A DNA stretch of 64,000 nt from Halichondria panicea (taxonomy: Eukaryota; Porifera; Demospongiae; Suberitida; Halichondriidae): contig NC_087377.1 in assembly GCF_963675165.1 (NCBI RefSeq), positions 3,068,978 to 3,132,977 of the forward strand. Direction: 5' to 3'. Shown here piece after piece: positions 34,008 to 45,178 of this stretch (position 1 is the stretch's first letter; each line of letters opens with the position of its first letter). The position numbers and the translations under genes were made by a program. The notes below the pieces were generated by a model that worked only from the letters and a program-made list of their open reading frames with translations, did no database searches and was not told the origin of the DNA.

Positions 34008-34244
34008 CTGATTGTTTCATATACAAGAGTACTTGTTGAACCTCCTCCCAGCTTGGGTTGTGATGAGCGTGGAACCATTTTCTGATCACCTCCATTAGTG
34101 CTGCATCTGTGTCTCGGTGGTACTGTACTGTTATGGTTTCTAGCACATCACTCTCCAAGTTGAAGAGCATCCCTACTCTGTACCACGAATTGGACCATGG
34201 GATGAGCTCAGTAAACACGTTGTGAACGGTAACTGTGCCAGCAC
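34008..34244 (-). CDS. Death-domain exon (middle of chain)
   Basis: Acceptor TAATTATAG, donor GTATAA, 79 codons, phase 1-1. The peptide WSNSWYRVGMLFNLESDVLE followed by LMEVIRKWFHAHHNPSWEEV and a final LLYMKQS helix matches a Death domain of the same type as the first and last ones (W..(L/V)G..L...S). It follows the pseudo-Roc-COR exon in phase and precedes the CARD-Death exon. Confidence 0.75.
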
Positions 34245-34291
34245 CTATAATTATACAAACATAAAATTAATATCATAAATTTGTAACTTAC

Positions 34292-36361
34292 CATTACGTA
34301 AAACATCATTGATAAACCAAATGTCTTGAACAGAAAGAAGTGCAAGTATTTCATTTGTAGCAGAACATTTCCAGTGACCCTCTGTGCTAGGAACGATCAT
34401 GTGTGTGTAGTTAACCTGACCACATGTACAGTGAAACCCCACAACAGGAAAAGCTTGGCCAGAAATGTGAAATGCTTCCGCGGCTTTGTTGAAACCATTA
34501 ACAATTGCTGCTCTGATAGATGGTAGAATTTCATGATCTTGCATTGAAGTGACATAAACAGTCATTTCAGCATCTTCCTGTCTATACAAAGTAATTAGAA
34601 CATTCAGTCCGGGTAAAATGAACTGCACACAGTTTTTGAAAACTCGAAATTGAGGAGCCTTAATTTTCCATGGCCATGGGTGACGATTGCACTGTGAGCA
34701 CAAGTAGCACATTATGTACTCAAACATGCCACGGGATAATGAATACTGGATCACAAGTGGAGCAACTTTGGTGTCTTTTGCACTGAAAATAGAGCTGAGA
34801 GTTTCAACACTGACTTCTTCCCTCAGTAAGCATGGCATCAAGAATAACGAAGTAGTTTCCAACTCAGTTAATATATGTAAATCTCTGAAGAGGGAAATAG
34901 CTTCTTTACATGTGAACAATCCTCCAGCATACATTTGTTCACAAGCTTCAAATGCAGTGAGGGGAATAATAGCTCCTTGATTATGTTGCATGGCATAAAG
35001 ATTTATCTGTGCAATCAATTCGATCAATACGGTCGAATCTTTAAATATCACATTTGGAAGGACATTGCCATAATAAAGAATCAAGCCACTCATGTGCAAG
35101 TTAAGTAAAGCAATTTCAAGATCAGTAATAGATAGTTTGAAATTGGTGGCAATAATCAATACTTCTTGTTTGCTAATAAATGACCGATTGTATTGTTGCA
35201 TAACTTTCTTGATAGCGTGACCAAGCATATGCCAGGATAGAGAGACCTGCTTCAGTTCAATCAAAGCCAACGATGATACTAGATGCTGCTCAATGTTTTC
35301 TATCTCTCTCCATGCTTTTCCGACTTCAAATATTGCTTGTTTTCCATCCTCACCTGTAATGAACTTTGCCTGTCCATTGTCCCTAAAAAGAATCTCACTC
35401 ATTCTCTCATTAGTTTCAATCGACTTAACTTCTGCGTGCTTTCCAACAACTAGCAATTTTGTTGCTAGTACACTGATGTCTTTTATTAGTTGCTTGCTAG
35501 TGAGAGATACTTGTCTAGAAACTGACATTTCCTGAAGGAATATTTCTTGTTCAAGATGTTGGCTCATACTAATAGAGTTAATGCCTATGGCAATCCCTTG
35601 AAGGAAAATTGGTAGTACATCTAACAACCAAACATCAGAGCAGCATACGCAATTAATAATAGTCAAATTATCGAAATCTGTTGTAAGCGATCGATCACGA
35701 TTGACCATTAGTTGCAAAATTTTCTCAGAAGAGACACATTGTAAGAGACTTTTCATAGGTATTGGCTCATAGATTAGAATATGATGCTGTGGGGAATTTC
35801 CAACATGTATCGGTCTTGATACTTCTTTACCAACAGATTGAATAGGGTTTTCTTCAGGATTTTCACTTGATGCTTCTTCGGGTCTTTGTTGTATAGAATG
35901 TTCATCTAACTCGTCCTTTTCAGCTTGAGCAAGCACCATTTCCAAATCATTTGATGCTTTGGGTCCTTGTTGCATAACATTTTTATCTGACTCATCATTT
36001 TCAGCTCCTTTTGGAGTCTGAACAAGCACTGTATCCACATTGCTTGATGCTTCTTTGGATGACCTGTCATTTTTAGCTCTCTTTGGAGTCTGTACTGCAG
36101 CATTACAAGCAAATAACATATCCAAATCGTCATCTTGTAGAGTTTTAAAACGTTCACCACTGACAGTGTAGCAACTAAATTGAAAGTTAGCTGGTCCAGG
36201 TTGAATGGAATCCAATGAAAGTGTTGGCGTAAACTTTTTATCCATGATCATTTGTTTGCAAGCATAGACATCTGATTCTGGCAGTCCAGTAAAAAGGATT
36301 GTTGTGAACCGCACACCAAATTTGCTTCCTTGCATTGCAGCTCCAAATCTAGCCTCAGCAT
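34292..36361 (-). CDS. Pseudo-Roc-COR exon (second ROCO module)
   Basis: A 690-codon exon, acceptor CCTATTGCAG, donor GTAAGT, phase 1-1. The P-loop position reads ILFTGLPESDVYACKQMIM, lacking GK[S/T], and the G3 region reads CCSDVWLLDVLPIFLQG instead of D-x-GGQPAFLE.LP. A charged, partly repeated stretch (VQTPK.., NDESDKN..) fills the place between. COR is well kept: LALIELKQVSLSWHMLGHAI, LNLHMSGLILYYGNVLPNVI, QFILPGLNVL, and a Cys-x-Cys...VQDIWF ending. By its residues the GTPase should not bind nucleotide normally. Probably a structural copy of the neighbouring modules. Confidence 0.75.
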
Positions 36362-36419
36362 CTGCAATAGGAATTAGTATGGGCAGTGTAGTAATACCAA
36401 AATAATTGTACTTAGTTAC

Positions 36420-38360
36420 CTTTTAGAGTAGCTATCTTTGGATGATGTTCATCGGTCAACCATATTTTGTGGGCAGCAGTGAGCTCCATTTGTTTGCCAG
36501 TATGTTCACCACATGGTACATGGTTATCAGTTGCAAATGGCAAATATTTGAGAAAGTGGATGCTAGATGAATGTTCGGAGCAAGAACACACAAATGTTAA
36601 GCGCATCGATTTCGTATTGATAACTCTTTGCAGCTGCACATTCAGAGTGGATACAATTTGAAGACATAGGTCAAGATGGGGAATATTGTTATCATTAAGT
36701 CCATCAAAGTGAGCTCGAACACAATCAATAAACTCAGTGAATACAAGCCGAAACTGGTTATTAATTTCAAACGACACCATGTTCTTACAATTTATAAAAT
36801 CGGGTGACAGTTTCCATATTATTCTGCCTTTTTTGATTCCAGAAAGTACGGTCATTAGTCTTGGAAAAAAACCTGGTGGTATAAACTTAGAGATTGGGAC
36901 CAAAAACAGTGGTGCCACTTGTAAATCGGCTGGTAATACAGAACAGGCTGAAATTCTTGTACCAAATACATGCTGATGATTAGGTAGTGCAGAACAGGCT
37001 GAAATTCTCGTATGAAATACATGCTGATGATTAGGACAAATGGGAAGCACTTGGAGCATAGACGGAATAAAGTAGCTTTCCAGTAAAGGCATATGCATTG
37101 CTAAATGGTGTTCATCAAAGAAGTTTAGAATCCATGATAGCGGGAGACCAGTCTTACTACCCTCTAGAAGCTTTTTACCAACTTGAACATTCAGAATACC
37201 CCGTGTTTGAAGACTCTTCCATTGCTTAGGATGATCAATATACACTTGGGGATCAAGAATAGTTCCAAGAATGGAAAGTAGGTTCTTAGGCTCAACAAAA
37301 ACATATTCTTGGAGCCTTTTCTTATCGTGATACCATATGAAGATACCAAGTTCATGAAAATAACAGAGAGCTGCTCTAAGGTCTGTTTTACACTTTTTAG
37401 CTATTTCACTAGCTTTTTCAAATGTCACAATTCCTGTGCAAGACTGTTGTAAACGTGATTCTCGTTCTAGATCAATCTTGAAAGCAATCCATTTCCTAGG
37501 TATCTTTGCTTTGGCACTCTTTGTGCAAGAAACTATTTGCTCTCGCAAAGTTTTCATTCCAGGATCATCATACTTTGCTCCTGATTGTGTGTTGTCTATC
37601 TCAAACATAAAAGAGTTGGGTGTAGAAGCTAAAGGCAAGATTACCTTTTCATGAAAGTTCGTTCCTAGAGAGTTCAGATTGAGTTTTAACTGAAGGAGCA
37701 TTTGATCCAAGTCTTGCTTGTCATCTATTTTAATCTGATCTTTAAAAGTACCGATAAATGCTATTTTAGGAAAAACCGTTCCGCTAGCTAATTCGAATAC
37801 TCTCTTCTTTAATATATCTGGAAGGTTGCTGAGATGCACATCCAGTGAATTAGAGTCTAAGAAGGAAAGACATCGATACAGGTAATCAGTATATGTGTAA
37901 GGAGACTCTCTCTCTATTTCAAGTGGGCAGGTAGGTCTAATGGAAGCGTTAGAATTTTCCAACAAATCACAAAGTCGAACAACAATACCATAAATGGATC
38001 TAAATTTGGCGAAGCAAGGAAGAAGATCTTGAAACATTGGTTGCCCTCCTGTATCCCAGAGAGTTAGATAAATATTATCTGGGTTGCTCTTATAAACGCT
38101 GTCGTACTTCTTAAATACCACGGCGCTTTTCTTGGAGTCTATTGTACTTTCAAATGTTTCTTGGTATAGCAGCTCTTGCTCCATTATTATTGTGCTTTTC
38201 TCCTTATCATTAAAGGGAATGTTCTGAAGATGCTTTCTGATGGACGTCTTTCCAACTCCCGTGTGCCCAATGAGAAGCATGTGCAAATGTGGTACCTCCA
38301 AATATTCAGAATCTGCTAGTTCAAGAGTAGCTTTCATTTCCAGTCTGGTTTTCTCCAACT
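36420..38360 (-). CDS. Roc-COR exon (first ROCO module)
   Basis: A 647-codon single exon, acceptor ACGATTTAG, donor GTAACT, phase 1-1. Roc motifs: LLIGHTGVGKTSIRKHL (G1), LTLWDTGGQPMFQDLLPCF (G3), IAFIGTFKDQ (G4, with Q for the usual Asp/Asn specificity position shifted). COR follows with KKCKTDLRAALCYFHELGIF, SILGTILDPQ, and a C-terminal part ending in a Cys cluster and LTAAHKIWLTDEHH. A 17-residue unit (NHQHVF-TRISACS-LP) is tandemly duplicated at 36945-37046. A ROCO GTPase expected to be active. It joins the kinase-like exon upstream and the pseudo-Roc exon downstream. Confidence 0.88.
36945..37046 (-). repeat. 51-bp in-frame tandem duplication in COR
   Basis: Two adjacent 51-bp copies with a few differences encode NHQHVFHTRISACSALP and NHQHVFGTRISACSVLP. 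The frame is kept. It lies in the loop between COR subdomains. Confidence 0.85.
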
Positions 38361-38424
38361 CTAAATCGTATGAATAATTAGATAATTGCTGTTTACTTAT
38401 ATAATATGATTTATAATTACTTAC

Positions 38425-39144
38425 CTAGTATGTGTTCTAGTTCTTTGGCAACATCTGCTGTTACAGTACTTGAGGAGCCTAGTTTATCGTCTGGGAACCA
38501 CCTGTGCTTGAAAATGTTGAAGAGAATGTGGTTTTCAGGTAGTTTGGAATTGCTGTTGCACTGTTTACGATGGACCATCAAAAGAAGACTATCGTTGAGC
38601 CAATTCAAGCTAGGTAACTCAGGTTTGATTTTGGGTTCCAATTGATGGAAGTATGATTGCTCATATATAGGTAAAAACATAGCTTTTGTGTCATTAGTAC
38701 TAGATTTGTGTACAAACAGAGATTCTGTAGTCAATTGAAGGGTAATACTTGACGAGAACCCAAGAACACTAATAGCAGCATTCGATAACAATGACAGCTG
38801 TTGTATTTCAGATATGGCCTCAGATGAAAAGCAATACTCTTTTAATGGCTGCTGAACTTCAAACAAGATAATGGGGTGGAAAGAGAGTTTAGTATCAATA
38901 TGAACACATTTTGCTGGCATTACATTGGGCTTATTCTTTTGCACATCTTCAATGTATTTGCTGAATTTCAGTATATCACTTTTGCCATTGTATACTAATG
39001 CCATATATTGCTGTCCACCGTGAAGAGCTTTCCAGAGCGAGCATGGAGACACGTTTAGATCCATTTTCTCTTGTAGTTCAAGTTTACTTTCACAAATAGT
39101 GTTGAGAATTTGGTTGTAGGTTACTTCCACTTCAGATCCAGGAC
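38425..39144 (-). CDS. Degenerate kinase-like exon
   Basis: A 240-codon exon, acceptor TTTATTGTAG, donor GTAAGT, phase 1-1. The order of blocks suggests a decayed protein kinase. YMALVYNGKSDILKFSKYIE would be strand 3 and helix C, HPIILFEVQQPLKEYC the hinge, and LLSNAAISVLGF helix E. LQLTTESLFVHKSSTNDTKA would be the catalytic loop (no HRD), followed by LPENHILFNIFKHRWFPDDK near the end. No catalytic Lys/Asp set is present, so it would be a pseudokinase. Kinase domains accompany Roc-COR in LRRK proteins, which supports the reading, but the match is by pattern only. Confidence 0.45.
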
Positions 39145-39190
39145 CTACAATAAATTATTAATTTATATACTGATTCAATAATTTACTTAC

Positions 39191-39319
39191 CTGTAAAGGT
39201 GTATTCAAGGTCTGTGGTATCAATATCTGCCTCTTCTCTATCACTTGTCTCATAGTCTACTTCACTACATGTACTGCTGATCTCACCCAGCTCACTATTA
39301 TCGAGACTAGACACAGAAC
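39191..39319 (-). CDS. Acidic Ser-rich linker exon
   Basis: Acceptor CATGCAG, donor GTAAGT, 43 codons, phase 1-1. The peptide is acidic and Ser/Thr-rich (SVSSLDNSELGEISSTCSEV). It is likely a flexible linker, perhaps phosphorylated. Exact phase match on both sides is the main support. Confidence 0.6.
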
Positions 39320-39437
39320 CTGCATGCAGAACGGGACATTAGAACTCTGTTGGCTAAGACTGTCTATAATGTATACATTTGGATAGCTAGAAAGTTGACA
39401 AGTTGACAATCAATAAAACATACTAACAATCTCATAC

Positions 39438-40400
39438 CTGTGTCTTTCAGTCTAACTTCTTCTGAGTCAACTTCGAGTAGATTTTGCTCCATTATAATAA
39501 CTTTGAGGAAGCCATGGGCCTTGAGCTGAGATTTCTGATACTTTGACAGCTGGCGGATTTCCCTAAAGTAAGGAGGTGCTCCGAATACAAGCTCAGTACA
39601 GCCTTGTCTCGCTTGTTTGAAACATACATGGTAGTTCGGTGAGCCGAGAATTTTAGCAAATACATATTTCAGATGTTTGATAACTGCATGCGAGAGCTGT
39701 TCATACTTGAAGTCTAGTTTGCACTTCACTTTAACTTGGTGTTTTGGCCAAGGACCCTCATCGTGCAGATAGATAAAGCAACGCTGACTAACATACAATT
39801 TAAATTTAGCTTTGTAGTCATCCAAAACTGAATCACTGCTAGCAAACAGATATTTAGTTCGTAGATGTTCAATCAATTCATAATCAAACCATGAACAGTA
39901 TTGCTGTTTTGTCAAATAGATTCCAATATCATCAAAACTTTCGAGACCATCCAAGCAATCTGAAACTTGTGAGCTGGTCGATGGGAAATACCATTTACGC
40001 TTTAAAATGTACTTCAAATAAATAATTAATTTCTGTATGTCTACAGACCTCTCTAGCATGTGATTAAATGTGTCCATCACTAACTCGCAAAAACTTCTGT
40101 GCAGTTTTGTTGATTGGTGAAGCAACTCCATTTCAATATAGTCGATATCGTCCGAAGGAATTCCATAGACTTCTAACTTAGGAAATGGAAAAGCTTTAGG
40201 ATTAGGGCAGGTCTCTCCAGTGATGAAACCATACACAGTGCATTGCCCACACCCACACTCAAATTGCAGGCGAGGTACTAGCTGCGATCCCAATGATGAA
40301 ACAGATTCAGTTGCATGATCACTAGATGTAAATGATTCATTTGTATCACTAAGGTCTGATGATAAAGACTCTCGAGTCAACACTCCAATGCTCTGAGTCT
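39438..40400 (-). CDS. Unnamed domain X, second copy, with Cys-rich start
   Basis: A 321-codon exon, acceptor TGTGTACAG, donor GTATGA, phase 1-1. After a Ser-rich start it has a Cys motif CGCGQCTVYGFITGETCP, a long helical part (MDTFNHMLERSVDIQKLIIY), then the block WFDYELIEHLRTKYLF, the KFKLYVSQRCF segment, and a beta-rich end LVFGAPPYFREIRQLSKYQK. The second half is recognisably homologous to exon 44263-44988. I do not know a named family; such proteins with a CGxC..CP start are, to my recollection, numerous in sponge Death-domain genes. Confidence 0.7.
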
Positions 40401-40484
40401 CTGTACACATAATTATAGCAATTCATTACTACTCTCAGACTGCACATTTAAATTTCATGCATTCATACACTCTATATAACCTAC

Positions 40485-40802
40485 CATTTTTTTCAGCCAA
40501 ATACTGACAGACGTTTCTGGCTATCTCTCCTTTCTCCAGCTTTATTAAAATTTCTAGTAGAGCTAAAAATGTTGCTTTGAAAGAATCGTGTCCTTTCCAC
40601 AGAGATAAACACTTGATCATCGCAACTTGGCTGCCTCTTGAATGCATAATTTTTTCCACGTCATCCTTTTCAGCTGAACTTAGGTTCATTAGGTCGAAAT
40701 ATAATTCAATCTTTTCAAAATGTTTAGCCAAGAGGGTGATATCATCTTGTCCTATTTCACAATTGAGTTGATGTTCAGTTAGACAGTATCTCTCCATAAG
40801 CA
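40485..40802 (-). CDS. Death-domain exon (second in chain)
   Basis: Acceptor CACCTTTCTTTAG, donor GTAGGT, 106 codons, phase 1-1. Death-fold pattern: ITLLAKHFEKIELYFDLMNL, SSAEKDDVEKIM, IKCLSLWKGHDSF, LALLEILIKLEKGEIARNVC. It is more like the 2689-3027 Death domain (a Y/LxxLxLS...D pattern and a GE/GD...A..C end) than like the terminal ones. Confidence 0.7.
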
Positions 40803-41116
40803 CTAAAGAAAGGTGAATATTGGTATAATATATACGTACATTCGTAAACCAATATATACTCATGTTACAAATCGTATAATACCACACATGCAGTTTAGGC
40901 AGTACTATAGTAACAGCTGTCGTCTCTGTTGACGTAGTATTTGCTTGTAAGAATTACCGCCTCTTTGTAGAAAGGTCAAAATATGAGACAAAGCCTATAA
41001 TTATACCCCTAAAATCATAAATATTACAAATCGTCTAGGTGATCTAGTGATCTAGTAACATTTCCCGTCCCTCCTATGCAATCATCTCAAGTAGAATGCA
41101 TATTCATTGTGCTAAC

Positions 41117-41299
41117 CTTGCATGTTAAGCGGACGTGGCGTACTATATTTTGAAGGTCGGGATGTCTCCATGGTTGTGAACGCAGAAGCACCAGAGGTAT
41201 CTCGCTTCTGCTTCTTTAAATCACCATCATTCACAGTTAGACTTAGCACAGATTCTCTGCTGTCTTCCAATACAGGCAGTTGGTCTGGTGGCCAACCAG
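41117..41299 (-). CDS. Linker exon, Ser/Pro-rich
   Basis: Acceptor CCAATGTACAG, donor GTTAGC, 61 codons, phase 1-1. It reads GWPPDQLPVLEDSRESVLSL and later RPSKYSTPRPLNMQ. Low-complexity, probably disordered. Placed by phase and splice sites. Confidence 0.5.
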
Positions 41300-41990
41300 C
41301 TGTACATTGGAAACAAGTTTGTAGTTGCATAATCATAGGTGATGAGATTGAAAGAGATGGACTATACATCATTGTCACAATCCATGTTGCGTCTCTTTTT
41401 TCATTAAAATAATAATTGTCATTTGCTTCCTTCTAATATTATGATCATATCATAGATACATGCATGCATGGTAGATACAGACCTATTACATGTTGAGAAT
41501 GAGATACATTCACACTAGATAAGACCTATTTTGAGTTTATAATGATAGTATTGTCGGCCAGATCTTTTTTTTTTATATTTATCAAATAAAAATAATGAAA
41601 GTGACAAGAATATCACCAATAAATAACACAAGTTATAGCCTGATGCACTCATGCAGACATTACAGGACCACTATACACTTAATATGCACAAAAATGTCCT
41701 AACACATGCACCCAAAGAGCTTGCACATGCGACTCTCATTTTCCAGTTAATGGACTTTGCTAATGATGGTCATGTCTTTACAGTGCATATTTATATATAT
41801 ACATGGCATGACTGAGCAGTATGCCTAATTTTTTATAAGATGAACTAATTAACTTATCCGTGTCATCTGTCATATACAACTCAGATTGCGGTTTTTTACT
41901 TATGGTTTCCAATCCATCTCTTTATACTATCCTTTCATACAGTGATACTGATGGCATGTACTTTTGTACAATGCATGCTAATGAACTTAC

Positions 41991-42062
41991 ACAATGGTAC
42001 AGTTTGTGAGAGCTCTTCCTCTGCTGAGAGATACTCGGTAGATGAGTTGGAAGATGAACAAT
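41991..42062 (-). CDS. Short Ser/Glu linker exon
   Basis: Acceptor TTGGTTCTAG, donor GTAAGT, 24 codons, phase 1-1: SSSNSSTEYLSAEEELSQTV. Disordered acidic linker; support is the phase match to 44263 and 41299 and good splice sites. Confidence 0.45.
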
Positions 42063-42759
42063 CTAGAACCAATGACACAGTGATTGTAATAAATGCCACC
42101 ATATACAGGCAACTTTCAGTCAATTTGTTGCCTATGCGCAAATTTGAAAGCAGCCCGCATGCAAATCTTTGCATACAATACTTGTACCCTGACCTCTATA
42201 ATGTTGTTGTTGCCTATTAGCTCTGTATTACAGTGGTAAAATCCAGTGCGGGCATAGTTATATAATGAACTCGCTGAGAAGAAAAGACTTATAAGAAAAT
42301 TGATTTTTCCAGGATCTGTAGTTCAGTGTATACAATATCTAAGAAGAAAAGACCTGTGTACATGCATATTGTTATCTGTTATAATCTTTATGGTAGTGTT
42401 TTGTGGCTTAGCTACCAGGCCCTAAAGAAAAAGATGATTCTGCCAAGAGGATGGATCTGGATCTTGGATATTATTTTCCCACACATGGGGAATGAGCGCG
42501 CATGCGCATTACATCCACAGAAAATTAATAATTAAAGGGTGTGTCCAAAGAGATCAATTTCACAAAACTAGAGCACTAAAGTGCAAACCCTCAGCCGGCT
42601 GGTGACATGATTAAGAAACCATATAATGCAGTGCATGTATAGTGATGAGCTGTGGATCACAGCAAACAAGCTTGAGTCTCAGAGATGTATGGCTCCTGAG
42701 AAGACGGGACTAATCGATATAGTATAAATGAGTAATATTGCTTGAATTTGTGAATCAGT

Positions 42760-43265
42760 ATTAAATGAAAGCACCGCAGGTGCTGATGCCTCGATGGAGA
42801 TGCCAAAGCTACATAACATAAAGCTACTATTTTGCAAAAACTCAGAGAGTGGGTAATGATCGACCATGATTGTTGTTAAAAACGATTGATGCCAAAAGTT
42901 CAAGTCTAAAATTAATGGCTGCATTAGCAGAGCCTTGCAGCTCTCTTCTCACTCTTGCAGCTACCAATAGCTAGCGTTCTAGTGCAGAGCTAACTACTAA
43001 GTAGAGTAGCAACACTCGGTAAACAAGTTTGACTACGTGCTCTTCTGAAAAGGCTGCAATGGCATTCCAAGTAAGCAAAACTAGCAAGAACGAAGCATTA
43101 TTTTGCAAATCCACGAATTAAAATCCAAGCAAACATGACTAGAAGCCTATAGAAACTCTTACTTGCACTTGATTCATCCTTGAGCAGCTGTAGCAGTCCA
43201 CACACACAGATACACAAACACACTACCGTATACCTCGCTTGCGCATGCGCACCGAGGCATAATGA
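42760..43265. repeat. Dispersed repeat family, copy B
   Basis: Same ordered blocks as 25913-26735 (GTGGGTAATGATCGACCATG, GAGTAGCAACACTCGGT, TACCTCGCTTGCGCATGCGC), missing the internal insertion of copy A. Confidence 0.8.
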
Positions 43266-43625
43266 CAGCCATTTTAAGAGCATGATATCTAGCCAGTGCA
43301 TGCATATAGCACACCTGTCATGCAGAGGAATTAAGGGAGCTAGAGCTGAACAGTGTGAATAAAAGTAACACCTCAGGCTCTGGAAAAGCACTGCACTGAT
43401 TTTAGGCGCATGGTTTCTTAGCCACACTTATCTATTATTTGGCCACAACGGCAATTGCTGAGTCATTAAAGATGGCGGAATTGTCTATAGATAAGATAAG
43501 TAGAGACTGAGAGGTCATCTGCCTCGTGGAAGCAGTCGCAAATCTGAAGAAGCGCTTTGTAATCCAGGTTGTTTGTTTGGAAACCCTGTGCAGAATGTCC
43601 TGGAGATGGCTGTACTTGCAAGAAA

Positions 43626-43656
43626 CTTACTTACTTACTTACTTACTCACTTACTT
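43626..43656. repeat. (TTAC)n microsatellite
   Basis: Seven to eight tetranucleotide units of TTAC with one TCAC variant. Confidence 0.9.
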
Positions 43657-44262
43657 CAGACAAAGAGCAGTGAAACATCAAAATAGTCATTCATTGAAAC
43701 GTTCATGGATTATGAAATGATAGATACAAAGAGGGAAAAGACTAAATAAACTATCTATCCAGCCAGTTTCTTGAGATGGCCTTTCGTTGCAGAGATAGAA
43801 GAGTTTGAACATGAGTGAAAATATGTGAAACACGGGAAAACCCATTCATTTGCCAATCCTATGTAAAACCTACTGGTTTACTAATGCTCCCATGAGAAAA
43901 CATATAGCTTTGTGCATTAATTTTGCTACTGAAGTGCGTGGGTGTTGGATACTCCTATTCATGTACTCTTGTAAACATTTAGTGACTAATGCTAAAACAG
44001 TTTACCCTTACAAAAGCTAGTAAAGGGTGCATCAAATAACCCGCTATGGTACGTATAATAATATAGTGAAAGTATAGCCCTATTAGTAGGCAAGGCAATG
44101 AATAAATTAATGTTATTCATTGCTTTACAAATGCAATTAAATCCAGCACATAATTATGCTATAAGTGTAGAGCGCGCTTGAATGCAGTTCAAGGTGAGTG
44201 CACCGAGAGTTAATTAAGTTAGCTTAGGCTTGTGATAAGATTTTAGGGTATAGAACTATTAC

Positions 44263-44988
44263 CTTGTAGAGAAGCCTGCCTCAGGGGGTAGACCTGAATA
44301 CCATCGATGGTGATAGATAGAAAGCCGTTGTCTGCTAAGAAATTAAATACTTTTCCTTGCTTCACCTGTTCCTCTATTGAGCAGGCCAGAGAAGGAGGGA
44401 CATATAAGATGATGGAGACACTGCTCTTGATACCACCTGCCACAAGCATAAATTCTTGCGGTAAGGAAAATCCTTTCGAAAAAAGTTTGTTAGTTGTCTT
44501 CACATCATACAAAGTACAGTCTTTCCATTTTTTGCGTACTGTAACGACTATTCGTTTCAACTTAACTATCGATTGTTTATTTGGCTTTGTGATTAAAAAT
44601 GGCCAATGGTCAACAAAATCGCAAAGTTTCGTTTCATTTAGAAATGTTTCCCTTTCACTTTCGTACTCGGCTAGCTTCCTCAGCAAAGGATCGTCTGCTT
44701 CAGTGAACATAACTCGAACCACATGTTGGAAGAGCTCATAGTTTAAGAAATCCCAGAATTGATTTAACTTGCCCCACATCTTTGCGAGCGTGTTTGCTTT
44801 CTCAAAGCATTCTTCAACATAATTTCCTGCAATGTGCTTTAACGATACACTCATGCTCGTTATAATAGCATAGAAATCTTCTACACTAATGCCAGAGTTC
44901 TTAATTCGTCGATACCCTTCGTTAGTTATCAAATTAAAGATCTCCTCCAGGTGTTTAACTTGGTCATCCAGGCTTGAGTAATCTGACC
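44263..44988 (-). CDS. Unnamed domain X, first copy
   Basis: A 242-codon exon, acceptor TTACATGCAG, donor GTAATA, phase 1-1. After a helical start (SLDDQVKHLEEIFNLITNEG) come VSLKHIAGNYVEECFEKANT, the conserved WDFLNYELFQHVVRVMF, LRKLAEYESERETFL, and a beta-rich half with SVSIILYVPPSLACSIEEQV ending LSITIDGIQVYPL. Block order and key residues (W/F-D-YEL..H, Y...F, PP) match the domain in 39438-40400. Same orientation and phase; the two probably arose by duplication of a Death-X unit. Confidence 0.75.
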
Positions 44989-45039
44989 CTGCATGTAATG
45001 AATTAACTGATTGTTCAGGTTACGAAAATCAATACTTAC

Positions 45040-45114
45040 GTATACCAATTAGGCCAGTTTCTGATAAAGGAGACGAAAATTGAGTAGTAAGAGACTGCTT
45101 TCTGCTCGTCATTC
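45040..45114 (-). CDS. Short linker exon
   Basis: Acceptor CTTTTCAATAG, donor GTAAGT, 25 codons, phase 1-1: TSRKQSLTTQFSSPLSETGL region. Ser/Thr-rich linker between the first Death and X domains. Confidence 0.5.
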
Positions 45115-45178
45115 CTATTGAAAAGCAAAAATTAAAAAAAGTGATCATTTGCTGTATAATTATCTTATATTTGGGTAC

